From Nitriliruptor sp040882055 (GTDB taxonomy: Bacteria; Actinomycetota; Nitriliruptoria; Nitriliruptorales; Nitriliruptoraceae), in NCBI GenBank assembly GCA_040882055.1, contig JBBECA010000059.1, positions 1 to 21,687 on the forward strand: a stretch of 21,687 nt of DNA, in the 5' to 3' direction. The position numbers and the translations under genes are program-made. The notes beneath the pieces are model-generated. The model was given only the letters and a program-made list of their open reading frames with translations, was not told the DNA's origin and made no database searches. The first letter of the stretch is position 1; each line of letters opens with the position of its first letter. Positions 7,170-15,065 of this stretch are shown here, piece by piece.

Positions 7170-7252
7170 CACTGCCTCCTCGTCCGGCGCCCTGCACCGG
7201 GCACCTCGGCACCGCTCCAGCCGAGCGCAGCCGGGACGTGCGGTACCCGTTG

Positions 7253-7280
7253 CTTTCGGCGGTGCACGCGGGCGACTTGA
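7253..7280 (-). promoter_or_regulatory. Candidate WhiG/FliA (sigma-28 family) promoter for the roadblock-pilBTC operon
   Basis: The minus strand reads TCAA (7280-7277), 16 nt, then GCCGAAAG (7260-7253). This resembles the sigma-28/WhiG consensus TAAA/TCAAG-N14-16-GCCGATAA. It has the same 16-nt spacing as the element before the prepilin leader. The predicted start near 7246 gives a 5' leader of about 75 nt. No second GEMM aptamer is visible in that leader. Confidence 0.42.
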
Positions 7281-7392
7281 GCGGTCCGGGGGTCACCACA
7301 GCGTAGGAGGCTTCTGGGGCAGGTGTGGCGCCTGTCACCACCCGTCCGCTGTTGCGAGACCGGTGAGCGGCCGACGACCCGCCGGAACGAGA

Positions 7393-7436
7393 CGAGGTGG
7401 GGGGGGGGGCGGCGCGTCGGACGCGTCGCCACCTCG
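7393..7436 (-). terminator. Inverted repeat with an internal G11/C11 tract, between the LVIVD gene and the pilus operon
   Basis: CGAGGTGG (7393-7400) and CCACCTCG (7429-7436) are perfect 8-bp complements flanking a very G+C-rich segment that contains eleven consecutive G on the plus strand (7399-7409). It lies 19 nt past the stop of the LVIVD gene, a natural place for a terminator, but there is no T-run. The G11 tract could also vary in length. The rest of the 282-bp gap (7173-7454) holds the promoter at 7253-7280 and nothing else recognised. Confidence 0.35.
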
Positions 7437-7454
7437 GTGTCGGTGCGGTCAGGG

Positions 7455-8933
7455 TCAGTCGCGGCAGCTCGGCGGGCCCTGACCGTTGCCCTTGCCGCCG
7501 ACCTTGTCGCAGTCCGGTCCACCGTCGCCGGATCCGTCATCGGGGTCCGGCTCCGGGTCCGGCTCTGGGTCGGTGTCCGGATCGGGGTCCGGCTCAGGCT
7601 CAGCCTCGGGAAGATCCGGCTGCAGGACGAACAGGCCGAGCTCGAGGGTGTTGACCACGATCGTGCCCGAGTCGAGCTGGTAGCTGCTCCAGGCCCCGGC
7701 GAACTCGCTGACATCGACCGCGGGGACCACGTCGAAGAACGCGACCTCGTCGAGCTGGCCGGCGGCGAGCCCCGCGTCGTCCCAGGCGAGGATCCGCAGG
7801 CCCTCGTTGTAGTTGGCCTGGTGCACGAACCGGTCGTCGACGTACATGTTGTGGTCGACGGTCTGGCTGTCGTGCAGGTAGGTGAGCGGCTCGCCGGGTG
7901 CCTTCAGGTCCGAGACATCGAGGATGTAGGTGGCGGTGTTGGTGACGGTGCCGCCCTGCTCGTCGAGCTCGTCACCGAACAGGAACCAGTCCTGGTTCGG
8001 GGTGAGCGAGCCCTGGTGGGTGTAGCGGGCCGAGTCGTAGCCGGTCTTGGACAACAACTTCGGCGCCGTCTTGTCGGTCACGTCGACGATGGTGACGGTG
8101 TCCTCGTTGGACGCGAAGCAGATCTCGCGGTCGGTGTACCTCGTGTCAGGTCCCTCGTAGGTCACGCACTCGACGTCGTGGGTGTAGCCGTCCGCGCTGA
8201 AGCAGCCGGCGAACTCGGGAGCTTCGGGGTCGTTGACGTCGACCATGTGCAGGCCGCCGTCACAGGTGTTGGTGCCGATCAGGTAGGCGTAGCCCGTCTC
8301 GTCGTTGATCCACACGTTGTGGCTGTTGCTGACGGTCGTGTCCTCCGTGCCGGTGTAGACCACGTCCGGGGTCACCACGCCACCGATGATCGGCAGCGTC
8401 GCGCCCTCACGGAGCCGGGTGAGGTCGAAGACCTGCATGCCGTGACCGGCGTGTTCGGACACCACGAACGCGTGGTCGTCGTACACCTTGACGTCGCGCC
8501 AGAGCGGCAGGCCCTCCACCGACTGCGACGGCATGATGGCCACGACCTCGGGTGAGGTCGGTTCGGTCACGTCGACGAACGCGGTCCCGGCGCTGGTGCC
8601 GGCGATCGCGTACTCACGCCCGGTCTCGGGATCGTTCCACCCCCAGACGTCGTTGCCGGTGGGGCCGCCCAGCTGGGTGACCGGGACCACCGCGGAGAGG
8701 TCGACGTTGTCGCACGGGAACGGACCCGCCATGCCGTCGGTGCACTCGGCCGCCGAGAGGCCGAGCTGCTCGGTCCAGGCGGGCGCTTCGGTCTCGATCT
8801 CGCTGAGGTAGGCGAGCTTCGCGTCGGCCGGGCCGCTGAAGGCGACGAAGCCGGTGGAGACGGCCAGCGCGAGCGCAGCCAGCGCGACGGTGATGGCGCG
8901 GAACCTGCGGTGAGGCGCGGTTCGGTGGATCAC
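7455..8933 (-). CDS. Secreted choice-of-anchor B / LVIVD-repeat protein
   Basis: A 492-residue exported protein. The start chosen is GTG at 8933, with GGAGG 4 nt upstream. It gives a textbook signal peptide: basic HRTAPHRRFR, hydrophobic core AITVALAALALAVSTGFVAF, then PADA^K near residue 38. A longer reading frame upstream lacks these features. The body has the choice-of-anchor B pattern (NDVWGWNDPETGREYAIAGT, GTAFVDVTEPTSPEVV) and several LVIVD-type beta-propeller blades ending in VDV-T/N-P-x-P. Relatives are extracellular proteins of unknown function. The last ~45 residues are an Asp/Pro/Glu-rich stretch ending in a Gly-rich segment with two Cys. There is no LPxTG motif or C-terminal membrane helix, so it is probably secreted or loosely held. 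The gene seems monocistronic, bounded by hairpins at 7393-7436 and 9011-9036. Confidence 0.85.
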   Translation of the reverse strand: MIHRTAPHRRFRAITVALAALALAVSTGFVAFSGPADAKLAYLSEIETEAPAWTEQLGLSAAECTDGMAGPFPCDNVDLSAVVPVTQLGGPTGNDVWGWNDPETGREYAIAGTSAGTAFVDVTEPTSPEVVAIMPSQSVEGLPLWRDVKVYDDHAFVVSEHAGHGMQVFDLTRLREGATLPIIGGVVTPDVVYTGTEDTTVSNSHNVWINDETGYAYLIGTNTCDGGLHMVDVNDPEAPEFAGCFSADGYTHDVECVTYEGPDTRYTDREICFASNEDTVTIVDVTDKTAPKLLSKTGYDSARYTHQGSLTPNQDWFLFGDELDEQGGTVTNTATYILDVSDLKAPGEPLTYLHDSQTVDHNMYVDDRFVHQANYNEGLRILAWDDAGLAAGQLDEVAFFDVVPAVDVSEFAGAWSSYQLDSGTIVVNTLELGLFVLQPDLPEAEPEPDPDPDTDPEPDPEPDPDDGSGDGGPDCDKVGGKGNGQGPPSCRD

Positions 8934-9010
8934 GGGTCCTCCGAGGTGCGTTCGGTCCGGACGGCACGGCCGCAGCCCGGTGCCTGGAGCTTCCCCGCCG
9001 GTCCCCCGAC

Positions 9011-9036
9011 CTCCCCCGCCCGAAGGGGCGAGAGAG
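9011..9036 (-). terminator. Strong hairpin downstream of aroE
   Basis: On the minus strand CTCTCTCGCCC pairs with GGGCGGGGGAG (11 bp, two of them U-G) around a CTTC loop. It lies about 65 nt beyond the aroE stop and 78 nt before the LVIVD gene start. No T-run follows, which is common for actinobacterial terminators. It plausibly ends the rarA-to-aroE transcript. Confidence 0.5.
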
Positions 9037-9101
9037 CCGTCCGCACGTGCGCAGGAGTCCGGGGGTGACACGTCGAACGCCGGGCGTCCGGCGCCGGGTG
9101 A

Positions 9102-10013
9102 TCAGCCCGCCGGTGTGCCCGTGGCGGTCCCGTCACCGTGCGCGAGGTGCGCGAGGGCGGCGATGGCGGCCGCCGACATGACCGCGAGCGGCGCCTCGGC
9201 ACCGGTCCAGCGCCGGTAGGACGCCGCGGCCTGGCCGATCAGCATCCCGAGGCCGTGGTGGGCCCCGGCCCCGGCCTCGTGCGCGGCGGTCAGGAACGGT
9301 GTCGGGCGGCCGTAGACGAGGTCGTAGGCGTGCTGGCCCGGTCGCAGCGCCTGGAACGGTGCCGGGAGCGGCTCGTCGCCCATCCCGAGCGGGGTGGCGT
9401 TCAGCACCGTCCGCGCCTCGCCGACCGCCGCGCGGACCGCCGCCTCGTCGTCGAGGTCGATCGCCTCGTGCGCCGGGGCGCCGGCGCGGCCGGCGAGGTC
9501 GGCCAGCTCACCCGCCGCGTCCGGCCGTCGGCCGACGACGGTCAACGGGCACCCGAGCCGGCCCGCCGCGACCGCCACGGCGCGGGCCGAACCGCCCGTC
9601 CCGAGCACCACCCACGGTTCACCCACCACGGCGGCACCGTCGGCGATCACCGCGTCGGCCAGCCCGGTCGCGTCGGTGTTGTCGCCGAGCAGCCCGTCGG
9701 CGCCCCACGACAGGGTGTTGACCGCCCCGATCAGCTCCGCCTCGTCGGTGAGGTGGTCGCAGGCGTCCCGGACGGCGAGCTTGTGCGGCACCGTCACGTT
9801 GGCGCCGAGCGCCCCGACGGCGCCGAGCATCCCGACCACCGCGAGGAGGTCGTCGCCGGTCACCGGCAGGGCCAGGTAGACGAGGTCGAGGCGCTGCTCG
9901 CGGAAGGCGGCGTTGTGGATCACCGGCGACAGCGAGTGTCCGACCGGGTCGCCGAGCAGGACGACCGGCCGTGTCGACGCGGTCGGCCACGGAGCGCCGG
10001 GTCGGGGACGCAT
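9102..10013 (-). CDS. aroE: Shikimate 5-dehydrogenase
   Basis: AroE reduces 3-dehydroshikimate to shikimate with NADPH in the aromatic amino acid pathway. Visible motifs in order are the substrate-binding GDPVGHSLSPVIHNAAF, NVTVPHK with the catalytic Lys, the catalytic Asp in DNTDATGL, the nucleotide-binding GTGGSARAV followed by VVGRRP (the Arg residues suit NADP), NATPLGM, and GLGMLIGQAA near the C terminus. The ATG at 10013 is preferred because it lies 14 nt beyond the mltG stop and leaves a 17-residue lead-in to the first motif. An upstream in-frame GTG at 10055 would overlap mltG and lacks a ribosome binding site; neither start has a strong one. The mltG-aroE order is common in actinobacteria. 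Confidence 0.93.
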   Translation of the reverse strand: MRPRPGAPWPTASTRPVVLLGDPVGHSLSPVIHNAAFREQRLDLVYLALPVTGDDLLAVVGMLGAVGALGANVTVPHKLAVRDACDHLTDEAELIGAVNTLSWGADGLLGDNTDATGLADAVIADGAAVVGEPWVVLGTGGSARAVAVAAGRLGCPLTVVGRRPDAAGELADLAGRAGAPAHEAIDLDDEAAVRAAVGEARTVLNATPLGMGDEPLPAPFQALRPGQHAYDLVYGRPTPFLTAAHEAGAGAHHGLGMLIGQAAASYRRWTGAEAPLAVMSAAAIAALAHLAHGDGTATGTPAG

Positions 10014-10026
10014 CAGCGGGCGTCCG

Positions 10027-11151
10027 TCATCCGACGCCGCACCGTCCACCTTCACGGAAGGCGGCGACGTTCTGGTTGTGCTCGTCGAGGGTCTCGGCGA
10101 AGCGGTGGGTGCCGTCGCACTCGGGGTCGAGCACGTAGTACCTCGCCTCGGTGTCCTCGGGCTGGTAGGCGGCCAGGAACGAGGCGTTCCCCACCCCCGA
10201 GATCGGTGTCGGCGGCAGCCCGTCGATCACGTAGGTGTTGTACGGCGAGTCGATCTCGGTGTCCTCGGTCAGGACCTGATCGGTCGGCTCACCGAGGGCG
10301 TAGAGGACGCTCGCGTCGATCTGCAGCCGCATGCCGTCCTCGATCCGGCCGGCGAGGACACCGGAGACGAGGTCGCGTTCGTCGTCCACCCGGGTCTCGC
10401 GTTCGATCAGGCTCGAGAGGATCAGGCCCTCGTACCGGCTGAGGCCACGTTCCTCGAGCGCCGCCTGGTCCTCCTCGGGGACCGACTCGGCAGCGTTGGC
10501 CAGCTCGTCGACCATGCGCTGCAGGACGTCGAGCGCGGTGGCGTCCGCGCTGACGGCGTAGGTCTGGGGGAACAGCAGCCCCTCGTAGGGCTCGACGACC
10601 TCCTCGCTCCGCTCGGCCGGCTCGGGGACCCACTCCGGCAGCTGCAGGACCCCGTCGGCGTTCGCGCCCGCCTCGGTGCGTTCGTCGAGCACCGCCCGCA
10701 GGTCCTCGGCCGAGATGTCCTCGAACTGCTCGTCGATGCGGGCCAAGGTCTGTTCGACGGTCAGCCCCTCCTGCACCGTGAAGCGCAGGTCCTCACCCTC
10801 GCGGACGGTCGGGCCGGCGGCCAGCACCTCGATGGCCTCCGCGACGCCCATCCCGGTCTCGAGCTCGAAGGTGCCGGGCTGGAGCGAGCTGGCGAGGTCG
10901 GCGTCGCCGGCGTCGCGGCGGAAGCGCATCGAGGAGCTGATGACCCCGAGCTCCTCGAGCTGGTCACCGACGGCGCGCACCGACTGCCCGGACTCGACGG
11001 TCAGCTCGACCGGCTGCCCCGGTTGGACGTCGTCGTCGTCACCGAGCGGCGACAGCTGGCCGCCGATGTAGAGGGTCCCAGCGATCACCGCACCGATCCC
11101 CACCACCAGCACGACCAGGAAGATCTTGGAACCTCGGGTCAGACGTGCCAC
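10027..11151 (-). CDS. mltG: Endolytic murein transglycosylase MltG
   Basis: MltG (YceG family) cleaves nascent peptidoglycan strands and is thought to set glycan chain length. The 374-residue protein has a short basic N terminus, one membrane helix (about 8-29, IFLVVLVVGIGAVIAGTLYI), a LysM-like region (about 45-130) and the catalytic domain. The catalytic Glu is probably E250 in SSLIERET (family VEKE). The family block YNTYVIDGLPPTPI, followed by the YYVLDPECDGTHRFAETLDEH region, is intact; the usual NPG after PPTPI reads GVG. GTG start with GAGG about 7 nt upstream, 51 nt after ruvX. It acts at the outer face of the cytoplasmic membrane. Confidence 0.93.
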   Translation of the reverse strand: MARLTRGSKIFLVVLVVGIGAVIAGTLYIGGQLSPLGDDDDVQPGQPVELTVESGQSVRAVGDQLEELGVISSSMRFRRDAGDADLASSLQPGTFELETGMGVAEAIEVLAAGPTVREGEDLRFTVQEGLTVEQTLARIDEQFEDISAEDLRAVLDERTEAGANADGVLQLPEWVPEPAERSEEVVEPYEGLLFPQTYAVSADATALDVLQRMVDELANAAESVPEEDQAALEERGLSRYEGLILSSLIERETRVDDERDLVSGVLAGRIEDGMRLQIDASVLYALGEPTDQVLTEDTEIDSPYNTYVIDGLPPTPISGVGNASFLAAYQPEDTEARYYVLDPECDGTHRFAETLDEHNQNVAAFREGGRCGVG

Positions 11152-11202
11152 CTCGTCGCCTCGCTGATCGTGACCGACGCCTCCCGCGGTCGCGGGTGGA
11201 CG

Positions 11203-11694
11203 CTACTGCCCGGACGACTCCCGGAGCCGCCGTTGCTTCTCGAGCACACCCTGGAGCAGCACGGACGCCGCCACCTTGTCCACCGAGCCCTTGCGACCGG
11301 CGCGCGACACGTCGCCATCGACCAGCACGCGTTCGGCTTCGACGGTGGTGAACCGCTCGTCCTGGAGCGCCACCGGCAGCCCCGTGCGGGCGCGCAGCCG
11401 GGTCGCGAACCAACGCGCCCGGGTCGCTGCCGCGTCCTCGGACCCGTCGAGCTTGCGTGGCAGGCCGACCACCAGCGCGGCGGCCTCGTGCCGGGTCGCG
11501 GCGTTCACCAGCGCATCGAGGGTCGGCCCGTCCGCATCCCGTGGTACCTGGAGCGTCTCCGCTGGTGAGGCGAGGACCTGACCGGGGTCGGACACGGCCA
11601 GGCCGACGCGAACCTCACCGAGGTCGATGGCCAGCAGGCGCCCCGTGCGTGGCAGCTCGTCGCCGAGGTCCTTCGGGTTCCCGCGACCGCTCAC
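11203..11694 (-). CDS. ruvX: Putative pre-16S rRNA nuclease RuvX/YqgF
   Basis: A 163-residue RNase H-fold protein of the YqgF family, implicated in 16S rRNA 5'-end processing; it was formerly annotated as a Holliday junction resolvase. The catalytic Asp lies in LLAIDLGEVRVGLAVSD. VVGLPRKLDGS, DERFTTVEAERVL and the C-terminal Asp in SVDKVAASVLLQGVL complete the active site. The first ~18 residues before the core are variable. The GTG start overlaps the alaS stop (GTGA, 11694-11691), indicating translational coupling. The alaS-ruvX-mltG-aroE order is a well-known actinobacterial arrangement. Confidence 0.93.
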   Translation of the reverse strand: MSGRGNPKDLGDELPRTGRLLAIDLGEVRVGLAVSDPGQVLASPAETLQVPRDADGPTLDALVNAATRHEAAALVVGLPRKLDGSEDAAATRARWFATRLRARTGLPVALQDERFTTVEAERVLVDGDVSRAGRKGSVDKVAASVLLQGVLEKQRRLRESSGQ

Positions 11695-14369
11695 GACGCG
11701 CCCCGTGCGGCGTCACGGGCACCGCGGGCCGCGACCTGCAGCGCCTCGTCGAGCTTGTCGCCCTGCTTGCCGCCGGCCTGGGCGAGGTCGCCGCGGCCAC
11801 CGGCCCCCCCGCCGACGACCTGGGCGGCGGGGTGCAGGATCGGACGTGCCTCGACACCGGCATCGACCAGGTCGGAGGTGAGCGCGCAGATGAGCTGCGC
11901 CTTGCCGTCGTCGGTGGCGGCGCCGAGCACGACCACGCCGCGCGTGCCGAGCCGGCCACGGATCTCGGAGGCCAGGGTGCGCAGGTCGTCGCCGGTCACC
12001 CCGTCGACGCGGGTGACCACGACCGCGAGCCCGTCCTCGCGGGGCGCCTCGTCGGCCAGCTGCAGCGCCTGCTGGGTGAGTCCGGCGGTGCGGACCTTGG
12101 CCAGCTCCTTCTCCGCGCCGCGGAGCCGCTCGACCAGGCTCCGGACCTTGTCGACGGCCTGGTCCATCGGCGCGTCCACGGCCCGGGCGACCTCCTCGGC
12201 CACCAGCCGCTCGTGGGCGAGGTGGTTGAAGGCGTCCATCCCGGTCAGCGCCTCGACGCGGCGGGTGTTGGACCCGATCGACTCCTCACGGACGATCGCG
12301 ATGGTCCCGATCGTCGCGCCGGAGGGCACGTGGGTGCCGCCGCACAGCTCCTTGGAGAACCCGCCGATCGTGACCACGCGGACGACCTGGCCGTACTTGT
12401 CGCCGAAGTTCGCGACGGCGCCGGCGGCCTTGGCGTCCTCGAGCGCCATCACCTCGGTGTGCACGTGCGGGTCGTGCAGGACGCGGTCGTTGATCGTGGT
12501 CTCGACCTCCTGCAGGCGGTCGCGCGACACCGACTCGAAGTGGGGGAAGTCGAAGCGCAGACGGCCCGGCTGCACCAGCGACCCGGCCTGCTGGGCGTGG
12601 TCGCCGAGCACCTCCTTGATGGTGGCGTGCAGCACGTGCGTGGCCGAGTGGCTGCGCGCGGTCGCGAGGCGCCGCTCCGCGTCCACCACGGCCTCGACGG
12701 GCTGACCCTGGGTGACCTCGCCGGCCACGACCCGGGCGCGGTGGACGATCAGCCCCTCGATCGCCTCCTGGGTGTCGAGCACCTCGATGCGGCCGGTCGG
12801 GGTGCGCAGTTCGCCGCGGTCGCCGACCTGACCACCACCCTCGGCGTAGAACGGGGTGCGACCGAGGACGACCTCGACCTCGTCACCCTCCTGGGCGCTC
12901 CGACTCACGCCACCGGCGGTGACGATGGCGCCGAGCTCGGCCTCGGCCGCGAGGGCCTCGTAGCCGAGGAAGGTGGTGGTGCCGACCTGGGCCGCCGCTT
13001 CGCGGTAGGTGTCGACCGGGATGCCTCCGCCGCCCTTCTTGGCCGCCGCACGGGCACGCTCGCGCTGTTCGGTCATGAGCGCGTCGAAGCGGTCACGGTC
13101 GAGGGCGAGCCCAGCCTCCTCGGCGATCTCGGCGGTGAGGTCGATGGGGAACCCGAAGGTGTCGTGCAGCTCGAAGCTCACGTCGCCGGGGAAGGTCTTC
13201 GAGCCGGCGGCGCGGACGTCCTCCAGCGCCTTGTCCACACGTTCGAGCCCTGCCCGGATCCGGCCGGCGAAGTCGCGCTCCTCGGCGCCGGCGACCCGCG
13301 TGACGAGCTCGCGCTGCCGGTCGAGCTCGGGGTACATGGCCCGGTTCTCGTCGAGCACCGTCTCGAGCATCGGGACCAGCAGCTGCGCGCCGCCGGAGAG
13401 GTCCATACCCAGCAGCTGGCCGTGGCGCACGGCGCGGCGCAGCAGGGCGCGCAGCACGTAGCCGCGGCCCTCCTTGGATGGCAGCACGCCGTCGGCGATG
13501 AGGAACGCCGAGGTCCGGGCGTGTTCGGCCACCACGCGCAGGCTCACGTCGCGGTCGGGGTCGTCGTCCCGTCCTCGGGACGCACTCGAACCGCCGTAGC
13601 TGACACCCGAGAGCTGTTCAGCGCGGGCGATCAGCGGGGTGAACAGGTCCGTCGCGAAGACGTCCGGCACGTCCTGGAGGATGACCGCCATCCGCTCGAG
13701 CCCGAGGCCGGTGTCGACGTTCTGGGCCGGCAGGTCGCCGAGGATCGTGCCGGCGTCGTCGAGCTCGTGCTGCATGAAGACGAGGTTGTAGTACTCGAGG
13801 AAGCGTTCGTCGTCGGCTTCGGGCCCGCCGTCGCGACCGAACGCCGGCCCCCGGTCGTAGTACAGCTCGGTGTTCGGACCGCCGGGACCGGCGGCGTGGG
13901 TCCACCAGTAGTTGTCCTCGGCACCGAGGCGCTGGATGCGTTCGGCCGGGACGCCGGACTCCTCGAGCCAGAGCTGCTCGGACTCGTCGTCGTCCTCGTA
14001 GACCGTGACCCAGATGCGTTCGGGGTCGAGGTGGAAGTGGTCGACCGACAGCTCCCAGGCCCAGCGGATGGCCTCACGCTTGAAGTAGTCGCCGAAGGAG
14101 AAGTTGCCGAGCATCTCGAAGCTCGACAGGTGCCGGCGGGTGCGGCCGACGTTCTCGATGTCGTTGGTGCGCACGCACTTCTGGAAGCTGGTCGCGCGCG
14201 GCGAGGGTGGGACGGCGTCGCCCATGAAGAACGGCTTGAACGGGACCATGCCGGCGATGGTCAGCAGCAGCGACGGGTCGTTCGGGATGAGCGGGGCCGA
14301 GCCGTAGCGCTTGGCGCCGCGTTCCTCGTAGAAGCGGAGGAAGGTCTCTCGGATGGTGAGGCTGTCCAC
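11691..14369 (-). CDS. alaS: Alanyl-tRNA synthetase
   Basis: AlaRS charges tRNA-Ala and hydrolyses mischarged Ser/Gly-tRNA. The 892-residue length is normal. The aminoacylation domain carries class II motifs (PNDPSLLLTIAGMVPFKPFF, then RTNDIENVGRTRRHLSSFEM, about 67-86). The editing domain has the zinc-site motifs HSATH (574-578) and CGGTH (676-680). The C-Ala domain is visible as VVVLGAATDDGKAQLICALT and ends GGGAGGRGDLAQAGGK. GTG start with GGAG 6 nt upstream. It follows the small membrane-protein gene by 64 nt. All catalytic and editing residues looked for are present. Confidence 0.97.
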   Translation of the reverse strand: MDSLTIRETFLRFYEERGAKRYGSAPLIPNDPSLLLTIAGMVPFKPFFMGDAVPPSPRATSFQKCVRTNDIENVGRTRRHLSSFEMLGNFSFGDYFKREAIRWAWELSVDHFHLDPERIWVTVYEDDDESEQLWLEESGVPAERIQRLGAEDNYWWTHAAGPGGPNTELYYDRGPAFGRDGGPEADDERFLEYYNLVFMQHELDDAGTILGDLPAQNVDTGLGLERMAVILQDVPDVFATDLFTPLIARAEQLSGVSYGGSSASRGRDDDPDRDVSLRVVAEHARTSAFLIADGVLPSKEGRGYVLRALLRRAVRHGQLLGMDLSGGAQLLVPMLETVLDENRAMYPELDRQRELVTRVAGAEERDFAGRIRAGLERVDKALEDVRAAGSKTFPGDVSFELHDTFGFPIDLTAEIAEEAGLALDRDRFDALMTEQRERARAAAKKGGGGIPVDTYREAAAQVGTTTFLGYEALAAEAELGAIVTAGGVSRSAQEGDEVEVVLGRTPFYAEGGGQVGDRGELRTPTGRIEVLDTQEAIEGLIVHRARVVAGEVTQGQPVEAVVDAERRLATARSHSATHVLHATIKEVLGDHAQQAGSLVQPGRLRFDFPHFESVSRDRLQEVETTINDRVLHDPHVHTEVMALEDAKAAGAVANFGDKYGQVVRVVTIGGFSKELCGGTHVPSGATIGTIAIVREESIGSNTRRVEALTGMDAFNHLAHERLVAEEVARAVDAPMDQAVDKVRSLVERLRGAEKELAKVRTAGLTQQALQLADEAPREDGLAVVVTRVDGVTGDDLRTLASEIRGRLGTRGVVVLGAATDDGKAQLICALTSDLVDAGVEARPILHPAAQVVGGGAGGRGDLAQAGGKQGDKLDEALQVAARGARDAARGAS

Positions 14370-14433
14370 GGTGGGGCTCCGGGTGGGGCGTCGCCTCGCG
14401 CGTGTCGCGCTGGCGGTGGTGCAGGGGCTGCGG

Positions 14434-14709
14434 CTAGCCGTTCGGGAGCGGTGCCTGTGCCGTCAGCTCGTGCAGTGGGTCGAGGTCGTAGTCGCGTCGC
14501 AGCTGCGCCTCGCGGTCGGCAGCGGCGACGCGGCCTGCCTCGGCGGCTGCGGCCAGGCGCGACTGCAGGCTGCCGGCGGCCCGGCCGGCCCGGTCGGCGA
14601 GGGCGACCGGGTGTGCGGCTCGGGTGGCGCGGTCGACCTTGCGGACCACGTAGCCCCCGACGAGGACGCCGGCACCGAGCCCGACCGCGAGCACGAACAG
14701 CGACCTCAC
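14434..14709 (-). CDS. Small membrane-anchored protein (DUF6167-like)
   Basis: A 91-residue protein with one N-terminal membrane helix (about 3-22, SLFVLAVGLGAGVLVGGYVV), then an Ala/Arg-rich helical segment and a short C-terminal tail. It starts with GTG overlapping the stop of the DUF948 gene (GTGA, 14709-14706). Actinobacteria commonly carry a small protein of this shape (often named DUF6167) between a DUF948 gene and alaS. The assignment rests mainly on that synteny and size. Function unknown. Confidence 0.75.
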   Translation of the reverse strand: MRSLFVLAVGLGAGVLVGGYVVRKVDRATRAAHPVALADRAGRAAGSLQSRLAAAAEAGRVAAADREAQLRRDYDLDPLHELTAQAPLPNG

Positions 14710-15065
14710 GAGCCATCCTCACGGAAGGTGCGCACCGCGCGGGAGACGCCGGCCGAGATCGCCGCACCCTTGATGATCGGGTTGGTGACCGTGGCGTGCA
14801 CGACCCCGACGAGCTGGTCGGTGGTGGCGGTGATCGACTGCACGCCGGCGACGATGGTGTCGACGCGGGCCAGCTCGACGTTGATGCCGGAGACGGTCTC
14901 GTTGACCCCGCGCAGGATCGGGACGGTCTCGTCGGCCACGGTGCGCACGGCCCCGATGACCTCGTCGACGGCGCGCACAGCGCGGATGACGAGCAGGCAC
15001 AGCGCCGCCACGAGCACGACCCACGCGCCCGCGGCGAGGACCACCATCCAGTCGGTGATGTTCAC
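14706..15065 (-). CDS. DUF948 family membrane protein
   Basis: A 119-residue protein with an N-terminal membrane helix (about 7-28, MVVLAAGAWVVLVAALCLLVIRAV) followed by a long amphipathic, probably coiled-coil helix with heptad-like Val/Ile spacing (about 30-95). This is the DUF948 layout, which is annotated as chemotaxis-like in some databases but has no proven function. The start is GTG at 15065, overlapping the rarA stop (GTGA, 15065-15062), with GGAGA 11 nt upstream. It forms a translationally coupled pair with the next small membrane gene, so the two probably act together at the membrane. Confidence 0.82.
   Translation of the reverse strand: MNITDWMVVLAAGAWVVLVAALCLLVIRAVRAVDEVIGAVRTVADETVPILRGVNETVSGINVELARVDTIVAGVQSITATTDQLVGVVHATVTNPIIKGAAISAGVSRAVRTFREDGS

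Noticed and set aside
7173..7246. A second riboswitch in the leader of the roadblock-pilBTC operon
   Set aside because: The leader is GC-rich and can form hairpins, but the conserved GEMM core strands seen in the pilin leader are absent.
8934..9071. 46-codon N-terminal extension of the LVIVD protein
   Set aside because: The extension has Gly/Arg-rich sequence and overlaps the hairpin at 9011-9036. The GTG at 8933 has a GGAGG site and begins a clean signal peptide.
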